Assembly (NCBI RefSeq): GCF_014642075.1
Contig: NZ_BMIK01000026.1
Span: 1 to 54,516, forward strand
Origin: Parapedobacter defluvii
Lineage (GTDB): Bacteria; Bacteroidota; Bacteroidia; Sphingobacteriales; Sphingobacteriaceae
DNA length: 54,516 nt
Direction of reading: 5' to 3'
Below the pieces are notes generated by a model that saw nothing but the letters and a program-made list of their open reading frames with translations, was not told where the DNA came from and made no database searches. The translations under genes and the position numbers were made by a program. This document shows, piece by piece, positions 30,173 through 40,289 of the stretch (position 1 is the stretch's first letter; the number at the start of each line of letters is the position of its first letter).

Positions 30173-32286
30173 TCAGGAAGGTGCCTTTCTCGGTTTTTCT
30201 CTTTCCCATACGCGGTGCCTTTTCATCACGTCCACAAAATCTCCGGTAAGGTTGTCGGAACTTTCGAAAATCACCCCCTGGTCTTTCTCGATAAATGAGC
30301 GTTTGGCCAATTCTTCCGCACCCCTGGCAAAGGCTAGTGCTTTGCAGTGCCGATATCCTTCGTTGATGAATTGGAGGTAGTCAGCATTTTTCGCAAGTGA
30401 CTCCACGGAGTCGCCGTCTGGTGTATAAAAAGCATCGTAGCAAACCGATGCCTCAGTCAGGTAGGAATGTTGGATGTTCATTTCTCCCCCCTCTTTAAAG
30501 GTGATCTTACCGACATGCGATGCAATTGGCACCACCTGTGCGCCCTCCTTTTCCAATGTACGTTTCATCCGGTCTACCGAGGCTTGGCTTACCCCATCGT
30601 CCATCAGGAATGCTACCTTTCTTGAGTTGATGGTACCGCCTCCGGGCTTAACCTTCATGCTTAGTGCTTCTGATTTTTTAATTTCCGGTTTTGGGGGCTT
30701 AATGGGGTACCGGGGATGATTGTAGCGGGCGAATTTTACCGTCATCGGATCCAGTTCTGCCGCGGGTACCAGTCCGAGGTTATCGCCCACCTTTTTGGCG
30801 AGTGTTTTATCGATTTGATTCAGGATGGCAAGTTCCCTTTTGCGTATATCCACATCGCTTACCTTTGACAGTTCGAAACTGAGTGCACTTACGATGTGAT
30901 CCTGTTCTTCGGGGCTTTGCGAGTTGAAAAACAGGCGGGCCTGGGTAAAATGATCTGCGAATGAATCAGAACGTTCGCGCACCTTTTTTGCATCGATCGG
31001 TTGCCTGTGGGATTGGAATCCTGTCTCCCCGTTGAGCATGGCATGGTACGGACAGCCGGCGGCCTTGCTGTTGGGGAAATAGCTTACGGCTCCTTTTAAA
31101 ACATCCATTCGGCCAAAGCCATCCTTTTGGTTGTTATGCTTACCGTTGACTGGCCGGTTTATCGGCAGTTCGTGAAAATTGGGGCCACCCAATCGGTAAT
31201 TTGGGTATCCAGGTAGGAGAACACCCTGCCCTGCAACAGTGGGTCGTCTGAAAGGTCGATACCGGGTACCACCCTTCCGGGATCAAATGCAGCCTGCTCG
31301 GTTTCGGCGAAAAAATTTTCCGGATTCCGGTTGAGCGTCATCGTGCCGATGAGCTGTACCGGTACGAGTTCCTCGGGAACGATCTTGGTGGGATCGAGCA
31401 GGTCGAAACTGTACTTCATTTCGTCTTCCTCCGGAATCAACTGTACACCCAGGTCCCATTGCGGGAAATCACCGTTTTCAATGGCTTCCCACAGGTCTCT
31501 GCGGTGAAAGTCGGAATCAAATCCTGAAATCTTCTGGGCCTCATTCCATGCAACCGAATGTACGCCTAGACGGGGCTTCCAGTGAAACTTGACGAATGTC
31601 GCCTTGCCTTTGGCATTTACGAATTTAAAGGTATGGACGCCGAATCCTTCCATCATGCGTAGGCTCCGGGGGATTGCGCGGTCTGACATCACCCACATGG
31701 TCATGTGTGCCGCTTCGGGCATGAGCGAGATGAAATCCCAAAACGTATCATGGGCTGAAGCAGCCTGTGGCATTTCGTTGTTCGGTTCCGGCTTCACGGC
31801 ATGTACCACGTCCGGGAAATTCATGGCATCCTGGATGAAAAACACGGGAATATTATTGCCCACCAGGTCATAATTGCCCTCCTCGGTATAAAATTTCACC
31901 GAGAAGCCCCGGACATCCCGGGCAAGGTCAGTAGATCCCTTGAATCCCGCTACGGTGGAGAACCGCACGAACACAGGGGTAACTGTTCCCTTTTTCAGGA
32001 AAGCAGCCGATGTGTATTGCGAGAGATCAGCGGTCGCTTCAAAGATACCGTGTGCTCCGGAACCACGGGCATGCACCACACGTTCGGGGATGCGTTCCCG
32101 GTCAAAGTGCATCAGTTTGTCGAAATAGATGTGGTCCTGCTGCAACGAAGGCCCCCGGTTCCCGGCCTTCAATGTGTTGTTGTTGTCATAAACCGGAACA
32201 CCGTCGTTTGTGGTCATGATGCGCTGACTGTTATCCACCACATGCTGATCCAGTTGCCGTGTTTTGGGATTGGCTTTTCTTTTCAT
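30173..32286 (-). pseudogene. katE: Large-subunit catalase katE, frameshifted
   Basis: Two overlapping minus-strand frames make one clade-2 (HPII-type) catalase of about 700 residues. The 5' frame (32286 down to about 31196) has the active-site His ([10 protein letters not shown]), the distal Asn ([17 protein letters not shown]) and the proximal heme Tyr ([11 protein letters not shown]), then runs into wrong residues ([11 protein letters not shown]) and a stop at 31159. The normal continuation ([16 protein letters not shown]) is in the next frame, down to 30173, with the C-terminal flavodoxin-like domain (SRKVAFLMDDGVSQASVDRM). One base is missing near 31195-31196 (a G pair where three are expected on the plus strand). 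It may be a real inactivating mutation or a sequencing error; everything else looks intact. It degrades H2O2 when functional. Confidence 0.88.
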
Positions 32287-32599
32287 AACGATCTGTTTAG
32301 TTAGTTTACGATGCTTTCAGCGTTTCGTCTGATTGCGGGAATACCCCGTATTCCATATTCCCAAAACAATCAGGTGGGGTAATTGTTTGCAGTGACCTTG
32401 GGTGATCGGTTTGGTCTTCTGGCTGGCTGCGTACCTGCTGCCTGACCGCTGCGTGACTGCTGCGCATGACGTAGCCCGCTGCCTGCACTGTGCCGGCGGT
32501 CTGCTGGCTGTTTTTCGCACCCTGACTGCAAGATGATTGCACGCTGACCGCCAGCTGACTCCTCTATGATGCGGAGGCTTTAGGTTCGTTGTGCAAAAC
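32287..32599. other. 313-base gap between katE and GH97
   Basis: No convincing gene is present. Two overlapping minus-strand ORFs (78 and 105 aa) have no protein-like features and their frames are forced by the CTG-rich stretch at 32421-32488. Toward the left end, near the catalase start, no consensus promoter was found by eye. Confidence 0.5.
32421..32488. repeat. Degenerate 11-13-bp CTG-rich repeats
   Basis: Imperfect repeats of a GCTGCsTGAC-like unit occur at 32435-32446 (CTGCTGCCTGAC), 32447-32457 (CGCTGCGTGAC), 32458-32470 (TGCTGCGCATGAC) and 32477-32488 (CGCTGCCTGCAC), with a weaker copy just before. The surrounding 100 bases keep a CTG bias. Function is unknown. Confidence 0.4.
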
Positions 32600-34588
32600 T
32601 TATAACCGGCTGAAAATAATGGCTGTACCGCCACCGGCGGCCAATTGGAGGTCTAAGGTTGTCGTCGACGTGACGTCCAGTTCCTCAATAGCCACCGGAT
32701 AGGGGTCGGTGTCATACGATGCGCTTGCGCCGTCCTTGAATACCTTTGCCCGGTACGTAAATCCTTTATCCAGAAAATCCAATGACAGGGATAGGTTGCG
32801 GCTCTTGCCGTTGGTAATGCTACCCAGGTACCAGTCGTCCGACTCCCGGTCTTTCCGGGCCACGGTCAGGTATTCCCCTATCTTGGCATGTGGGATTACG
32901 GTTTTAGCCCAATTGGTAGGGCAGGAGGTAATAAATTCGAACGGTGCCGGATAGGGCTCGTAATGTTCAATCATGTCTGAGGCCATCTGCAACGGGCTGT
33001 ACAGCACCACGGCCAATGCCAGCTGTTTGGCCAACGTGGTTTTGACGCGCGTATCCGGTAAAACGGGATTTTCAAAACTAAATGTTCCGGGGGTAAAGTC
33101 CATCGGGCCGGCCAGTCCCCGGGTAAACGGGATGAGGGTGGTATGATCGGGCGGGTTTCCGCCCGCTGCGTCCCAAGCGTCCCATTCCTGTCCCCGCACA
33201 CCCTCCTGGGTCATTAAGTTGGGATAAGTGCGTTGTAAGCCGGTGGGCATCACCGGCTCATGGTTGTCGATCATGATGTGGTAATTAGCCGCAGTTTCAA
33301 TAACCTTGCGGTAATGCCTGACGCCGTACTGGCTGCTGTGCCGTTCTTTTCCATCCAACAGGGGGCTTACGTAGCCCGTCTTCACCACGTTGACCCCCAA
33401 ACGTTGGTACATGGCAAAGGCGCTGTCCAATTGGCGCTCGTAGTTCAATGTAGCACCGCCGGTTTCATGGTGTCCGATGAGTTTCACGCCCCTTTCGGCT
33501 GCATAGGCTGTAATGCCGTCGATGTCAAAATCCGGATAGGCTTGGGTAAAGCTGAACTTGTCACCCTCTTTGGTCCAGTCGTTTTCCCAGCCGGTATTCC
33601 ACCCTTCTACCAATACACCCGAAAATCCATGTTTTGCCGCGAAATCGATATAACGCTTGGTATTTTCTGTCGTTGCCCCGTGTTTCGGACCGATATGCCA
33701 CGTATAGGCATTCATGTGCATGCCCCACCAGATGCCGATGTAGCGACCCGGTTTGATCCACGAAGTATCCTCGATTTTGGAGGGTTCATTGAGGTTAAGC
33801 ATCAGCCGCGAAAGCAGCAGGTCTCCGGGCGTGTCGGCAATAATCAGGGTCCGCCACGGGGTGGTACCGGGTGCTTGCATAAACACTTTTTCGCCGGTTG
33901 ACCACGGCGTGAGGTAAACGTGTAAATTCGGGGTGCCCTTTTCAGCAACCAGGTTCATGGCCGCATAATCTGTCAGGTTGGCTTCATGCACGGCAAGGTA
34001 AAGTCCATCATCGGTTTCGATGGTCAGCGGTGTGCAGACGGTATCCAGTTCGTTGATCGGATGCGGCTCGTACAACGCTTCGTAATAATTGGCTCCATAG
34101 GGAATTGACCAGGCCTTATGCTTGCCCGTGAAATTGAATTCGGTGTATTCATCCATGATGACAAATTCATTCAGGCCGGGCTGTTTGGGAAACTCGTAGC
34201 GGAAGCCGAAACCATCGTCAAACACACGGAATACAACGTCGAATCTGCGTTTAAGGCCCGACTTTTCGGCTACCTGGAGGGTCATCTGATTATAGGTGTT
34301 GTCAACCACGATTTCTTCCCCCCAGGTTTGGTCCCACGATCCGCTGAATGATGTGTGCGATACCTCCGTAATGGCGACGTCTTCGCCCAACGGCCCATCT
34401 TTCAGTAGGAATCCAAGGAACGATTTATCCAGAAGGGTCTTCCCGTTTTTGCTAACCGTATAGAAAATCCTTCCGTTTTCTTCACCGGCTTGGATAGCGA
34501 TGGATTGGTCCGGCGATGTTACACGGCCCTTGTGCGTGCAGGAAAACAATGGAAGTGCAAGTATCAATACATATACAATGGGTTTCAT
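32600..34588 (-). CDS. GH97 alpha-glucosidase, SusB-type (inverting)
   Basis: The 662-residue lipoprotein has signal MKPIVYVLILALPLFSC. It consists of an N-terminal beta-super-sandwich (about 22-280), a catalytic (beta/alpha)8 barrel (about 285-560) and a C-terminal beta domain. Key residues are E375 (IGHHETGGA), E444 (NHEPVMPTG), E462 and E468 (QEGVRGQEWDAW). Their spacing (69, 18, 6) equals that which I recall for SusB Glu439/508/526/532. The retaining-type nucleophile Asp is replaced by Gly405 (VVKTGYVSP), so an inverting mechanism is expected. It should hydrolyse maltooligosaccharides. Last gene of the SusR-like locus, 8 bases after the GH71/99-like gene. Confidence 0.92.
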   Translation of the reverse strand: MKPIVYVLILALPLFSCTHKGRVTSPDQSIAIQAGEENGRIFYTVSKNGKTLLDKSFLGFLLKDGPLGEDVAITEVSHTSFSGSWDQTWGEEIVVDNTYNQMTLQVAEKSGLKRRFDVVFRVFDDGFGFRYEFPKQPGLNEFVIMDEYTEFNFTGKHKAWSIPYGANYYEALYEPHPINELDTVCTPLTIETDDGLYLAVHEANLTDYAAMNLVAEKGTPNLHVYLTPWSTGEKVFMQAPGTTPWRTLIIADTPGDLLLSRLMLNLNEPSKIEDTSWIKPGRYIGIWWGMHMNAYTWHIGPKHGATTENTKRYIDFAAKHGFSGVLVEGWNTGWENDWTKEGDKFSFTQAYPDFDIDGITAYAAERGVKLIGHHETGGATLNYERQLDSAFAMYQRLGVNVVKTGYVSPLLDGKERHSSQYGVRHYRKVIETAANYHIMIDNHEPVMPTGLQRTYPNLMTQEGVRGQEWDAWDAAGGNPPDHTTLIPFTRGLAGPMDFTPGTFSFENPVLPDTRVKTTLAKQLALAVVLYSPLQMASDMIEHYEPYPAPFEFITSCPTNWAKTVIPHAKIGEYLTVARKDRESDDWYLGSITNGKSRNLSLSLDFLDKGFTYRAKVFKDGASASYDTDPYPVAIEELDVTSTTTLDLQLAAGGGTAIIFSRL

Positions 34589-34596
34589 CTTCGTCT

Positions 34597-35835
34597 TTAA
34601 TTGGCTAGTTCGTTGATCAATGCGGCTGCTTTGTCCTGCTGTAGGGAAATCAGGTAGTAGAATGCCTGTAGCAGTTGCTTTTGCTTGTCAGGATCCTTGG
34701 CAAACTGCTTTTTCAGGCCGTAGTACGTGTAAATGTTTTCCAGTGCGGATTTGCGGTATGTCACACCGGTAAAGCCCTGTATCCGCTCCAGGAATGTATA
34801 TTGAAATTCGACGGTAGGTTCAATCATGGTACCTTCGCCGAAGTCATTCCAGGTGATCAATTGGAGGTAGGGTACGCCTTCCTCGTTCGCCAGTTGCAAG
34901 AGCCGGTCAAGCAGGGCTCCATTTTCATGGTCAATATCGGCCAGCACCGGGTTGCCCCAACCGCCTTCCTTGTAATAGTCGTTGAATCCCGGATAAGCAC
35001 CGCCGATCAACCGGTCTACATCGGCTTTGCGGGCATACTTGGTTTCCATGGGAGTGGCGTCCACCCAGATGTATTCACCGGAAGCATTGTGGTAGGTGGT
35101 ATTGTTGGCGAGATGGGAATGGTTGTATAGGGTGAAAAACGCCGGCTTGGATACCAAGCCGCCGAGCACAGTGCTCCAGTTGGCAGGGGAGTTGATGACC
35201 TGCGGACCGAAAGTAAGCAGCAGGGGGCTGCCATCCAGTTGGATGTAATGTTCGTCGCTGAATAAATTGGATTCTAGGTATTTCATGTCCGTCTTCGCCT
35301 GGCTAATCCGCTGTGCATCGCTTTCGAATCCGTCGCGTAGCGTCTGGTCCTCGTATACAATGGCATATTTCAGTCCCACTTTTTTCAGTCCCTCCACAAT
35401 GGCTTCGGTGTTCCGTTTGATGGGGGCGTAGTCGTACAGGTTGCGTGTACCGTACCAATCGATGAGGATACCGTCAATCCCGGCATATTTCATGAGCAAA
35501 AAGTGGTATTCCAGCACATCCGTATTACTGGAAGCATAGGGGCCGATCAGCGGGTAATAATGGGAAGCGATCTGCCGCTTGCCATTCGCATCCACGATGT
35601 CCGGATTTTTATTGGCCATGGTCCAGTGCTGGCCCCACTGTCCATTGCCGCTGGTTGTTTTGTCCTCAAACCAGGGCATGTAGTGCACCCACACTTCCAT
35701 GGGGTTGGATTTGCCGGGTGCTGCCGGATCAAACACTTCCAGTTTCGTCTCGTTTTCTTTTGAATCGGGCGTGTCTTTCTTGCACCCGGCAAGTACGACC
35801 GCCCATAGCAACCATATCACCATAGTTCTGTTCAT
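34597..35835 (-). CDS. Glycoside hydrolase family 71/99-like lipoprotein
   Basis: The 412-residue lipoprotein has signal MNRTMVIWLLWAVVLAGC (Cys 18). The barrel starts VWVHYMPWFEDKTTSGNGQW, continues with DVLEYHFLLMKYAGIDGILI followed by DWYGTR, and ends with the GH99-like signature LITWNDFGEGTMIEPTVEF, whose acidic residues are the probable catalytic pair. Related enzymes act on alpha-mannosidic or alpha-glucosidic linkages; substrate here is unknown, although the neighbouring GH97 suggests alpha-glucan or a glucosylated glycan. It begins 7 bases after the SusD stop, in the same operon. Confidence 0.82.
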   Translation of the reverse strand: MNRTMVIWLLWAVVLAGCKKDTPDSKENETKLEVFDPAAPGKSNPMEVWVHYMPWFEDKTTSGNGQWGQHWTMANKNPDIVDANGKRQIASHYYPLIGPYASSNTDVLEYHFLLMKYAGIDGILIDWYGTRNLYDYAPIKRNTEAIVEGLKKVGLKYAIVYEDQTLRDGFESDAQRISQAKTDMKYLESNLFSDEHYIQLDGSPLLLTFGPQVINSPANWSTVLGGLVSKPAFFTLYNHSHLANNTTYHNASGEYIWVDATPMETKYARKADVDRLIGGAYPGFNDYYKEGGWGNPVLADIDHENGALLDRLLQLANEEGVPYLQLITWNDFGEGTMIEPTVEFQYTFLERIQGFTGVTYRKSALENIYTYYGLKKQFAKDPDKQKQLLQAFYYLISLQQDKAAALINELAN

Positions 35836-35842
35836 CTCCCGA

Positions 35843-37351
35843 TCAATAGCCTGTATTCTGGGTTAACTTGTTGTTTTTGTTCAATTCTTGCTGCGGGATG
35901 GGGAAGAGCCCCGTGTGCTTATCCGCAGGATCTGCTCCTTTTTCCCACCAGGCGTTGAAGAAGGTACCGAAGCGGATGTTGTCCGTGCGGCGGTGGTCTT
36001 CAAAGACAAACTCGCGCCGCAGTTCCTGGTCGATGAACGCCAGATCGATGGTTTCCGGTGTGCTGAGGCCGGCACGGCTGCGGATTTGCTCTACGAATGC
36101 ACGTGCAGCAGCGGGATTACCCAGGCGCACATTGCATTCGGCCTGCATCATCAGCACCTCGGCGTAGCGCATGAGCACCATATCATAGTTCCGTTCCCAT
36201 AGATCTCCTTCCTTGTCTTCGTATTTACTGAGGCGCGCACCTTCGTTCTGAAGCGCCTCGTTGATATTCGAGATCTCCTCTGTATAGTCGAGCGGATTGC
36301 CGGAGGCGGGCATGATGATGGTCGATCCGGTACGCAGATCGATTTGCGGACCGATGAGCAGGGAGTTTCGTCTGACATCGTTCTCGTCAAAAGCCGAGTA
36401 GAGACCCGGCTGTGCCGAAATACCGTTGCCGCACCACTGGTAATTGCCGGTTGCCGAGAATGCCCACATCTGCTCGTAGTGATAAGTCATGGAGGCAAGG
36501 TAATTGCCCACCGTGCCCACGGTTGCATCGTAGGGAATGGCGAAAATAATTTCGCGTGATGTTTGGTTGTCTGTTTTGAAGCTGGTAAAGTAGTCGGGCT
36601 CCAACTGACCCGAAATCTTGCCGCACACCGTCAGGCAATCTTCCCAGCGTGCCTGGCCGATATACACTTCCGAATTGAGGTACAGGCGGGCCAGCAGTAG
36701 GTTGGCGGCGGCTTTGGTGAAGCGTCCGTAGGCGTTTTCCGGCAGGTAGTCTACGTTTTCCAGCAATTCCTTTTCAACAAATTTATAGACTTCGGCCCGT
36801 GGTGAGGTGCCGGGCGCCTCGTTGGTCACATAGGTGGTGTCCAGGGGCACGTTGCCGTATAGGTCCAGCAGCTTATAATAATAGTAAGCACGCAGGGCTT
36901 TCAGCTCGGCAAACAGTGGCCGGCTGTCTGCTGCGTCCAACCCCGACTGCTCTACCTGGTAGAGGATGGCGTTGGTGGCTGCGATGCCGTTATAGCAATA
37001 TTTCCAAGGTGCCCAGATCTTGGGGTTGTCCGCCGTCCACGTATGTTTGTGGAGATCGATGTAAACCCCGTCGTCGTACCAGTCGCCACCCACCCGCGTG
37101 GGAATGACGCACTCATCAGACGATACCGACGTAACGAAGAAAACAAACTCGCCGGTAGGATAGAAGTTTACGCCATCTGAGGCGCCGCCGCGCAGCGAAG
37201 AATAGGCACGGCCCACGATGGTCTCAATTTCAGCAGGGGTCTTGCCATAGTCCGACGACTGCACCCGGTCGTAAAGTTCCTCAGACAGATCCGTGCAGGC
37301 ATTCAGCAGGCAGATGCCTGCAGCAAAATATAGGGATAATTTCAGTTTCAT
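35843..37351 (-). CDS. SusD/RagB family nutrient-binding lipoprotein (locus 2)
   Basis: The 502-residue lipoprotein starts at ATG 37351 (MKLKLSLYFAAGICLLNAC, lipobox LNAC); the codon before it is GTG. The N-terminus reads TDLSEELYDRVQSSDYGKTP, typical of SusD, with TPR-like repeats (LLLARLYLNSEVYIGQARWE) and the RagB C-terminus (LMRYAEVLMMQAECNVRLGN, DNIRFGTFFNAWWEKG, LFPIPQQELNKN). It pairs with the SusC encoded 19 bases upstream and binds the locus substrate at the surface. Confidence 0.95.
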   Translation of the reverse strand: MKLKLSLYFAAGICLLNACTDLSEELYDRVQSSDYGKTPAEIETIVGRAYSSLRGGASDGVNFYPTGEFVFFVTSVSSDECVIPTRVGGDWYDDGVYIDLHKHTWTADNPKIWAPWKYCYNGIAATNAILYQVEQSGLDAADSRPLFAELKALRAYYYYKLLDLYGNVPLDTTYVTNEAPGTSPRAEVYKFVEKELLENVDYLPENAYGRFTKAAANLLLARLYLNSEVYIGQARWEDCLTVCGKISGQLEPDYFTSFKTDNQTSREIIFAIPYDATVGTVGNYLASMTYHYEQMWAFSATGNYQWCGNGISAQPGLYSAFDENDVRRNSLLIGPQIDLRTGSTIIMPASGNPLDYTEEISNINEALQNEGARLSKYEDKEGDLWERNYDMVLMRYAEVLMMQAECNVRLGNPAAARAFVEQIRSRAGLSTPETIDLAFIDQELRREFVFEDHRRTDNIRFGTFFNAWWEKGADPADKHTGLFPIPQQELNKNNKLTQNTGY

Positions 37352-37370
37352 CACGTTGCTGTTTTAAAGG

Positions 37371-40286
37371 TTAAAAGGAGAGATTGATGCCAAATGAAAA
37401 CGTCTTCGCACGGGGATAGTAGTAGTTGTCGCCCGGCCCGATCGACTTGTCTATCCCCGGACTGTTCAGGCCGCTGAAGTTGACCTCCGGATCCAGTCCG
37501 CTGTATCCGGTAAACGTCAGCAGGTTTTCACCCGTAGCATAAACCCTTATCCGGCTGAACCAGGCATTGTGCACGGGCAGGGTGTAGCCGAGCGTAACGC
37601 TCTGTAGCCGCAGGAAACTGCCATCTTCGATCCAGTAATCCGAATAGATCGGTCCTTCGGTTACATTTTTATCCAGCCACGAATCGAGGATGTTGTATCC
37701 GGGGAGCCTGCCGGGATAGCTGATGTTCATGGCTTGGGCGTTGAGGATTTTTTGGCCGAACATGCCATTGGCGGCGATGTTCAGGTCAAACCCCCGGTAG
37801 GCGAAATCCGTGGCAAAACCCAGCGACAGGGAGGGTTGTGCATTCCCGAGGTATTGCTGGATGACATTGCCCGCGTCGTCGGTTTCGAGGATGAATTTGC
37901 CATCATCATCCAGTCCGAGGAATTTCGGCCCCCAAAATGTGCCGACAGCGTACCCTTCTTTCAGCAGTTGGGTAAATACCCCCGACATGCCGGTAAGGTC
38001 ATGTAGATTCCCCGAGGGTACCGCATCCGTTTGGTAAATATCGTTGGAAAGCCGGTCTACCTTTTGTTTGTTGTGAGCCATTACCAGGTTCGCATTCCAT
38101 GTAAAACGGTCGTTATTGATGAGGTTAGCGCCTAGCGTCAACTCGATGCCCCGGTTGGAGAGATCGCCCACGTTGGCCAGCATTTTATCATACAGGTACG
38201 GTGGCTGCGGCACGTTGTAGGTGTACAGCAAGTCGGATGTTTTCTTGATGTATGCATCGATTGTGGCATTGAACCTGCCCAGAAAGGCGATATCGATACC
38301 GATATTCGTCTGCGCAGTCGACTCCCATTTCAGGTCGGGGTTGGGGTTTTGCGTAATTCCGTATGACTGCTTCCACGAATCGGTGGCCTGGTCGTAATAG
38401 GCACCACCGCCGGTACCCATGAGCGAGAGCGACCGGTATTCGCCGATGCCATCCTGGTTGCCGGTAACCCCGTAGCCGATGCGCAGTTTGAGGTTGTTCA
38501 GCCAATCGCGGGTTCCTTCCATAAAGGACTCTTCGGATATCCGCCATGCGGCCGATGCGGAGGGGAAGAAACCCCATTTGTGGTTGGCGCCGAAGCGCGA
38601 TGAACCATCCCTGCGTAGGGTGGCGGTAACCATGTAGCGGTCGTCATAAACGTAGTTGACACGTCCGAAAAACGAAATGAGCTTTGCCTGTCCTTTGTAG
38701 GAGTACACGTCGCCCAGCCGGAAATCGATACCCGCCGCCAGGTTGTTGTAGTCAAATAGGTCGGTATCGAAGCCACGGCGTTCAGCACCGAACCCCTCAT
38801 AGGTGTTGTTTAGGTAAGAATAGCCCCCCATGAGGTTCAGCCTGTGGGCATTCTGGAATGTTTTGTCATATGTGAGGTAAGTCTCCAACTGGAGGTTGGT
38901 GTAGTCGCCCAGATTGCGGCGACCGTATCCCCTGTCGCTACGGCCATCGTATGCATAGGAGGGCTGGTAAAAGCGGCCCTGCTGTGAATTGTACTCGTAC
39001 GATCCGTTTACGACCCCCTTCAGCCCTTCAACGATTTCCAGTTCCGCTTTTCCGAATCCGAGTATCCGCGTGCGGGTCTGGTCGTCTTTCCGGTTGTTCA
39101 GCACCTCTACGGGGTTGTTGTTCTGTGTACCACCGATCTGCGTATACTGTCCGTCCTGCATCACCGGCAGGGTGGGGTTGAGGTTATAAGCCAGCTGGTA
39201 GATCGACATATTGGTCGGCTGATAGGTGTCTTTGTTGGCGTGTACGCTTGCTTCCATTTTCAGGCGCTTGTTGAGGCCGTACTGGTAGCCCGTTACGCTT
39301 CCTGCCAGACGGTTCAGTGAACTCTTTTTGATGATACCCTGTGCATCGAGGTAGCTGAATGAGCCGCTGAATCCGCTGTCTTTGCCGCCGTTTGAAAAGG
39401 CAAGGGTATGGGAATTGGAGACGGCTGTCCGTTGCAGTTCGTTCTGCCAATCTGTATCGCCACCGTAGTCCACCGCACCGGCAACGTTGTTTTTACGCAC
39501 GTAGTCCCGCCATTGGTTGGCCGATAGTAAGTCCAGCTGATTGGCGGCGTTGCCCACGGCTACATAGCCGTTGTAACTCATCGAGCGTTGCCCGGTTTCG
39601 CGGTTAGTCGTTACGATGATAACACCGTTGGCTCCGCGCGAACCATAGATGGCGGCGGCGGAAGCGTCTTTTAAGACATCGATGGAGACAATCTCGCTGG
39701 GCTGCACGGTATTCATATCCACACCGGGAATTCCGTCGACCACAATCAGGGGGCTGTTGCTTGCCGAGAGTGACGTGCCGCCGCGCAGGCGCAATGCCGA
39801 ACCCTGTGTGGGGTCTCCGCTTGGCTGGGTGACGGTGAGTCCGGCAACCTTACCCTGGAGCAATTGCTCAGCCGAGGTGATGACACCTTTCCGCAGATCT
39901 TTTGCCGATACGGATGCGATGGCCCCGGTAAGGTCAGACTTGCGCATGGTTCCATAACCGACACCGACCACTACTACTTCGTCCAGCACGGCCGCAGTGG
40001 GCAGTAGTTCGATGAACATCTCCGGTCCTGCGGTTTCGGTAACCGTTTGGTAGCCGACGTAAGAGAACGTGAGGGTTTCGCCACGGGTTACAGACAGCGT
40101 AAACTTGCCGTCGCCGTCAGTTACGGTGCCCGCGCCGGAGGCAGAAACTACGCTGACGCCCGTCAGGGCAGCCTGATCCGGATTGACGACCGTACCGGAT
40201 ACCGTCAGTTTTTCCTGTGCATACAGTGTGTTGATGAGGCAAGCCAAGCATGCCATCAGCCATAATGAAAATTTATTCAGGTTCAT
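37371..40286 (-). CDS. SusC/RagA family TonB-linked outer membrane transporter (locus 2)
   Basis: The 971-residue transporter has signal MNLNKFSLWLMACLACLINT, a carboxypeptidase-regulatory-like domain (about 25-105, VSGTVVNPDQAALTGVSVVS), TonB-box-like LDEVVVVGVGYGTMRKSDLT, plug (about 120-240, SNSPLIVVDGIPGVDMNTVQ, YGSRGANGVIIVTT) and barrel ending PRAKTFSFGINLSF. Unlike the SusC of locus 1 it lacks an STN domain, consistent with control by a SusR-like activator instead of ECF/FecR. It imports oligosaccharide with the downstream SusD. Confidence 0.95.
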   Translation of the reverse strand: MNLNKFSLWLMACLACLINTLYAQEKLTVSGTVVNPDQAALTGVSVVSASGAGTVTDGDGKFTLSVTRGETLTFSYVGYQTVTETAGPEMFIELLPTAAVLDEVVVVGVGYGTMRKSDLTGAIASVSAKDLRKGVITSAEQLLQGKVAGLTVTQPSGDPTQGSALRLRGGTSLSASNSPLIVVDGIPGVDMNTVQPSEIVSIDVLKDASAAAIYGSRGANGVIIVTTNRETGQRSMSYNGYVAVGNAANQLDLLSANQWRDYVRKNNVAGAVDYGGDTDWQNELQRTAVSNSHTLAFSNGGKDSGFSGSFSYLDAQGIIKKSSLNRLAGSVTGYQYGLNKRLKMEASVHANKDTYQPTNMSIYQLAYNLNPTLPVMQDGQYTQIGGTQNNNPVEVLNNRKDDQTRTRILGFGKAELEIVEGLKGVVNGSYEYNSQQGRFYQPSYAYDGRSDRGYGRRNLGDYTNLQLETYLTYDKTFQNAHRLNLMGGYSYLNNTYEGFGAERRGFDTDLFDYNNLAAGIDFRLGDVYSYKGQAKLISFFGRVNYVYDDRYMVTATLRRDGSSRFGANHKWGFFPSASAAWRISEESFMEGTRDWLNNLKLRIGYGVTGNQDGIGEYRSLSLMGTGGGAYYDQATDSWKQSYGITQNPNPDLKWESTAQTNIGIDIAFLGRFNATIDAYIKKTSDLLYTYNVPQPPYLYDKMLANVGDLSNRGIELTLGANLINNDRFTWNANLVMAHNKQKVDRLSNDIYQTDAVPSGNLHDLTGMSGVFTQLLKEGYAVGTFWGPKFLGLDDDGKFILETDDAGNVIQQYLGNAQPSLSLGFATDFAYRGFDLNIAANGMFGQKILNAQAMNISYPGRLPGYNILDSWLDKNVTEGPIYSDYWIEDGSFLRLQSVTLGYTLPVHNAWFSRIRVYATGENLLTFTGYSGLDPEVNFSGLNSPGIDKSIGPGDNYYYPRAKTFSFGINLSF

Positions 40287-40289
40287 TCG

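Noticed and set aside
30173-31192. Treating the second catalase frame as a separate gene starting at ATG 31192.
   Set aside because: The first residues (GGPNFHELP) directly continue the catalase core lost by the other frame, so this is one split gene.
32306-32634. Two overlapping minus-strand ORFs of 78 and 105 aa in the katE-GH97 gap.
   Set aside because: They overlap one another in different frames, have no protein-like composition and are kept open by the CTG-rich patch.
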